Shown: in pieces, positions 25,017 to 25,245 of the stretch
Position numbering within the stretch: position 1 is the stretch's first letter
How the letters are laid out: the number at the start of each line of letters is the position of its first letter
Source of the DNA: VAZQ01 sp036502925
Lineage (GTDB): Bacteria > Pseudomonadota > Alphaproteobacteria > Rhizobiales > Xanthobacteraceae
DNA length: 25,245 nt
Reading direction: 5' to 3'
Assembly: GCA_036502925.1 (NCBI GenBank)
Contig: DASXXS010000136.1
Span: 1-25,245, forward strand
Translations under genes and position numbers: made by a program
Notes under the pieces: generated by a model
Seen by the model: only the letters and a program-made list of their open reading frames with translations
What the model was told of the DNA's origin: nothing
Database searches by the model: none

Positions 25017-25151
25017 GTCCCGGCCCCCGAGCCGGGACCGTTCCAAGCCTTGTCCCGGGCTTGACCCAGGATCGTTCCAAGCTCGGAGTTTGAAACGATC
25101 CCCGCCTTCGCGGGGACGGAGTCTGCAACGGTCCCGGCTCAAGGCCGGGAC
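25017..25151. repeat. Nested palindromic array of four hairpins between eno and ftsB
   Basis: Four stem-loops: 25017-25038 (8-bp perfect), 25053-25071 (7-bp, one mismatch), 25099-25116 (7-bp, CTTC loop) and 25131-25151 (8-bp perfect). They are joined by CGTTCCAAGC twice (25039-25048, 25073-25082) and then by its near reverse complements GTTTGAAACG (25088-25097) and GTCTGCAACG (25121-25130), so the whole block is a large dyad centred near 25085. It may stabilise or end the eno transcript. Confidence 0.65.
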
Positions 25152-25156
25152 AAGGT

Positions 25157-25245
25157 TCACCCAGTCGCCCCCTTCAGGGTGCGCCAGCCCGCATATTGCG
25201 CTTGCGGGCCGAGCTCCTCCTCGATGCGCAGGAGCTGATTGTATT
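25157..25245 (-). CDS. eno: Enolase, C-terminal end (5' part beyond window)
   Basis: The last 28 codons before a TGA at 25159-25157 read YNQLLRIEEELGPQAQYAGW and then RTLKGATG, matching the conserved enolase C-terminus (KYNQLLRIEEEL). Enolase interconverts 2-phosphoglycerate and phosphoenolpyruvate. Only this tail is visible. Enolase just upstream of an ftsB-like gene and pdhA is the usual Rhizobiales order. Confidence 0.9.
   Translation of the reverse strand, partial: YNQLLRIEEELGPQAQYAGWRTLKGATG

Overview
The window is a GC-rich chromosomal segment of an alphaproteobacterium, most likely of the order Rhizobiales (Bradyrhizobium/Rhodoplanes/Xanthobacteraceae-like). The evidence is the gene set and order: enolase end, ftsB-like gene, pdhA, lipoylated pdhB, pdhC, lpdA, lipA and COQ10-like gene, followed by cinA, fused ispDF, and dusB(nifR3)-ntrB-ntrC-ntrY-ntrX. 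Short palindromic repeats of the kind common in Rhizobiales also occur. No tRNA, rRNA, CRISPR array, transposase or phage gene was seen, and the window reads mainly as conserved core chromosome.

Layout. Bases 1-5820 (minus strand) hold a tightly overlapping operon, DUF4129 > DUF4350 > MoxR ATPase > DUF58 > SpoIIM-like > RDD, with the RDD gene cut by the window start. Bases 5920-13335 (minus) hold the nitrogen regulation locus dusB > ntrB > ntrC > ntrY > ntrX. Bases 13561-15262 (plus) hold ispDF and the cinA/pncC-type gene, the only plus-strand genes. Bases 15276-17210 (minus) hold lipA > P-loop kinase-like gene > COQ10/RatA-like gene. Bases 17292-19001 (minus) encode an orphan polytopic membrane protein. 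Bases 19179-24483 (minus) hold the pyruvate dehydrogenase operon pdhA > pdhB > pdhC > lpdA. Bases 24639-24956 hold an ftsB/divIC-like gene, and the last 89 bases are the 3' end of enolase.

How the genes fit together. Enolase supplies phosphoenolpyruvate on the way to pyruvate, the PDH complex converts pyruvate to acetyl-CoA, and LipA makes the lipoyl cofactor carried by both PdhB and PdhC. NtrB/NtrC and NtrY/NtrX are two two-component pairs for nitrogen (and probably redox) control, with DusB, a tRNA dihydrouridine synthase, leading the operon. The MoxR-DUF58 cluster has the logic of an AAA+ chaperone acting on von Willebrand-like and membrane partners, but its substrate is unknown.

The most interesting signals are not new protein families. 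They are (i) a 129-bp inverted repeat element lying in frame inside pdhC, where it encodes part of the inter-domain linker; (ii) an exact, palindromic CtrA-type box (TTAA-N7-TTAAC) just upstream of the ftsB-like gene; (iii) a nested dyad of four hairpins between eno and ftsB; and (iv) the uncharacterised six-gene MoxR operon. Nothing in the window clearly amounts to a completely undescribed system.
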